A stretch of DNA of 6,974 nt from an uncultured Bacteroidales bacterium (GTDB lineage: Bacteria; Bacteroidota; Bacteroidia; Bacteroidales; UBA932), in NCBI GenBank assembly GCA_946545765.1, contig CAMNNS010000073.1, positions 1-6,974 of the forward strand. Direction: 5' to 3'. A program made the translations under genes and the position numbers. Below the pieces are notes generated by a model. It was not told where the DNA came from. It was given only the letters and a program-made list of their open reading frames with translations, and searched no databases. This document shows, piece after piece, positions 6,274 to 6,974 of the stretch (positions within the stretch are counted from its first letter, which is position 1; the number at the start of each line of letters is the position of its first letter).

Positions 6274-6974
6274 TTAATTAAAATCCCTAAGTAAAGACCA
6301 TAGTTTATCTTCTATATAGTCACTATTCTTTTTAAGGTTGGCAAAAATAATATTTTTTTGTTCTTTATGAAATTTTTGCAAACGAATTTCTTCTTTTAGG
6401 CGATTCCACCACTTTACATATTCCCAGCAAAACATCGCAAGTAGAGGTAAAACAATTAGATATATTATAGCCAAGTAGATTGTAGATAAATACCATACTA
6501 CAAAAAATGAGATTAAATAGAAAAAAGGAATCGTGATAATGCAACTAATAGCCAACAGAAAAGATAAGGAGAGCATTTTGTCTTTTGCCCTCTTAATAAA
6601 AGGTTTAGGGATAGTATAGATAAAGATATGAGGCCATAGACTAAAAATCCATAAAGGGAAAAAGAGCAAGATTAACACGCTATAAAGTAGAACTTTGCCA
6701 CCTTTTTTACCACTATTGAGCCCTTTAAAACTAATTTTTAATTTTTTTAAACCTGTTTTTATATCATAAGCTCGCCGATAAATATTATTTATTATCTCTT
6801 CTTTATCACCATTTTTTAATAGGTTTAAATGGAGTATCATCTCTTTTTCTACCTTTAATTTTTGGGGCAAAGTTTTATATTCATACCCTTTTATAAAAGC
6901 ATATTTATCTGCATAATTATTTCTAATAAAATCTATTGCGGAGTAATTATCTAAATCTGTAATATTTAGCATCA
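6274..6974 (-). CDS. C-terminal part of a PlsC-type (LPLAT) membrane acyltransferase (5' end beyond window)
   Basis: The frame is open to the window edge. The first ATG (6972-6970) gives 232 residues, but the codon before it is NTG, not a stop, so the start is probably outside and this Met internal. Visible features are a basic segment before the membrane (KTGLKKLKISFKGLN, about 73-87), then hydrophobic segments at about 94-118, 134-158 and 160-182. Between the first two is PKPFIKRAKDKMLSLSF, followed by a charged C-terminal helix. This 'hydrophobic, P-rich turn, K-DK-x-S, two hydrophobic segments' tail resembles the C-terminus of long PlsC-family glycerol/lysophospholipid acyltransferases. 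The catalytic HX4D motif would lie upstream, out of view, so the call is by architecture and context. In aryl polyene-type operons an acyltransferase attaches the finished chain to a lipid carrier, which fits its place 4 bp before the ketosynthase gene. A generic membrane protein is the alternative. Confidence 0.55.
   Translation of the reverse strand, partial: MLNITDLDNYSAIDFIRNNYADKYAFIKGYEYKTLPQKLKVEKEMILHLNLLKNGDKEEIINNIYRRAYDIKTGLKKLKISFKGLNSGKKGGKVLLYSVLILLFFPLWIFSLWPHIFIYTIPKPFIKRAKDKMLSLSFLLAISCIITIPFFYLISFFVVWYLSTIYLAIIYLIVLPLLAMFCWEYVKWWNRLKEEIRLQKFHKEQKNIIFANLKKNSDYIEDKLWSLLRDFN

Overview
The window is AT-rich (roughly one-third G+C by eye), and every gene I can support is on the minus strand. 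It looks like a chromosomal segment from a member of the Bacteroidetes, probably host-associated and Bacteroidales-like. The grounds are: a fimbrillin-type lipoprotein with an acidic, lysine-containing stretch right after its lipid-anchor cysteine; TATATTTG elements matching the Bacteroidetes -7 consensus TAnnTTTG ahead of two genes; and no Shine-Dalgarno sequences ahead of the starts. I cannot name the genus.

Reading from high to low coordinates, which is the direction of transcription, there are three units. (1) 6974 to 2289 is a tightly packed operon with gaps of 4, 10 and 5 bp. It encodes the C-terminal part of a PlsC-type acyltransferase (cut by the window edge), a FabF-like ketoacyl-ACP synthase with an intact Cys-His-His site, a dedicated acyl carrier protein, and a 12-TM MMPL/RND-type exporter. 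This combination resembles the aryl polyene/flexirubin-type pathways common in Bacteroidetes: an acyl chain is built on a private ACP, transferred to a lipid-like acceptor and exported from the inner membrane. The pathway assignment is inference; the genes that would settle it (ammonia lyase, dehydratases, ketoreductase, LolA-like carrier) lie outside the window if present. (2) 2148 to 802 is a complete M20-family dipeptidase with its own probable promoter. It looks like a housekeeping gene unrelated to the operon. (3) 502 to 1 is the N-terminal part of a surface lipoprotein of the fimbrillin type.

The most notable point is in the exporter. What looks like two genes (4784-3072 and 3017-2289) is one reading frame of 831 codons broken by a single TAA at 3074-3072. 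Eighteen in-frame sense codons join the stop to the next ATG, and the break falls inside the second periplasmic domain, not between the two repeat halves. All five genes whose ends are visible also stop at TAA, so TAA is a normal stop here. This is best read as a recent nonsense mutation, a phase-variant or lab/assembly artefact, or less likely readthrough.

The two gaps without genes (503-801 and 2149-2288) hold the two promoter candidates, a short inverted repeat and a 10-bp tandem repeat. I see no convincing intrinsic terminator, RNA gene, mobile element or CRISPR array. I do not see a clearly new biological system.
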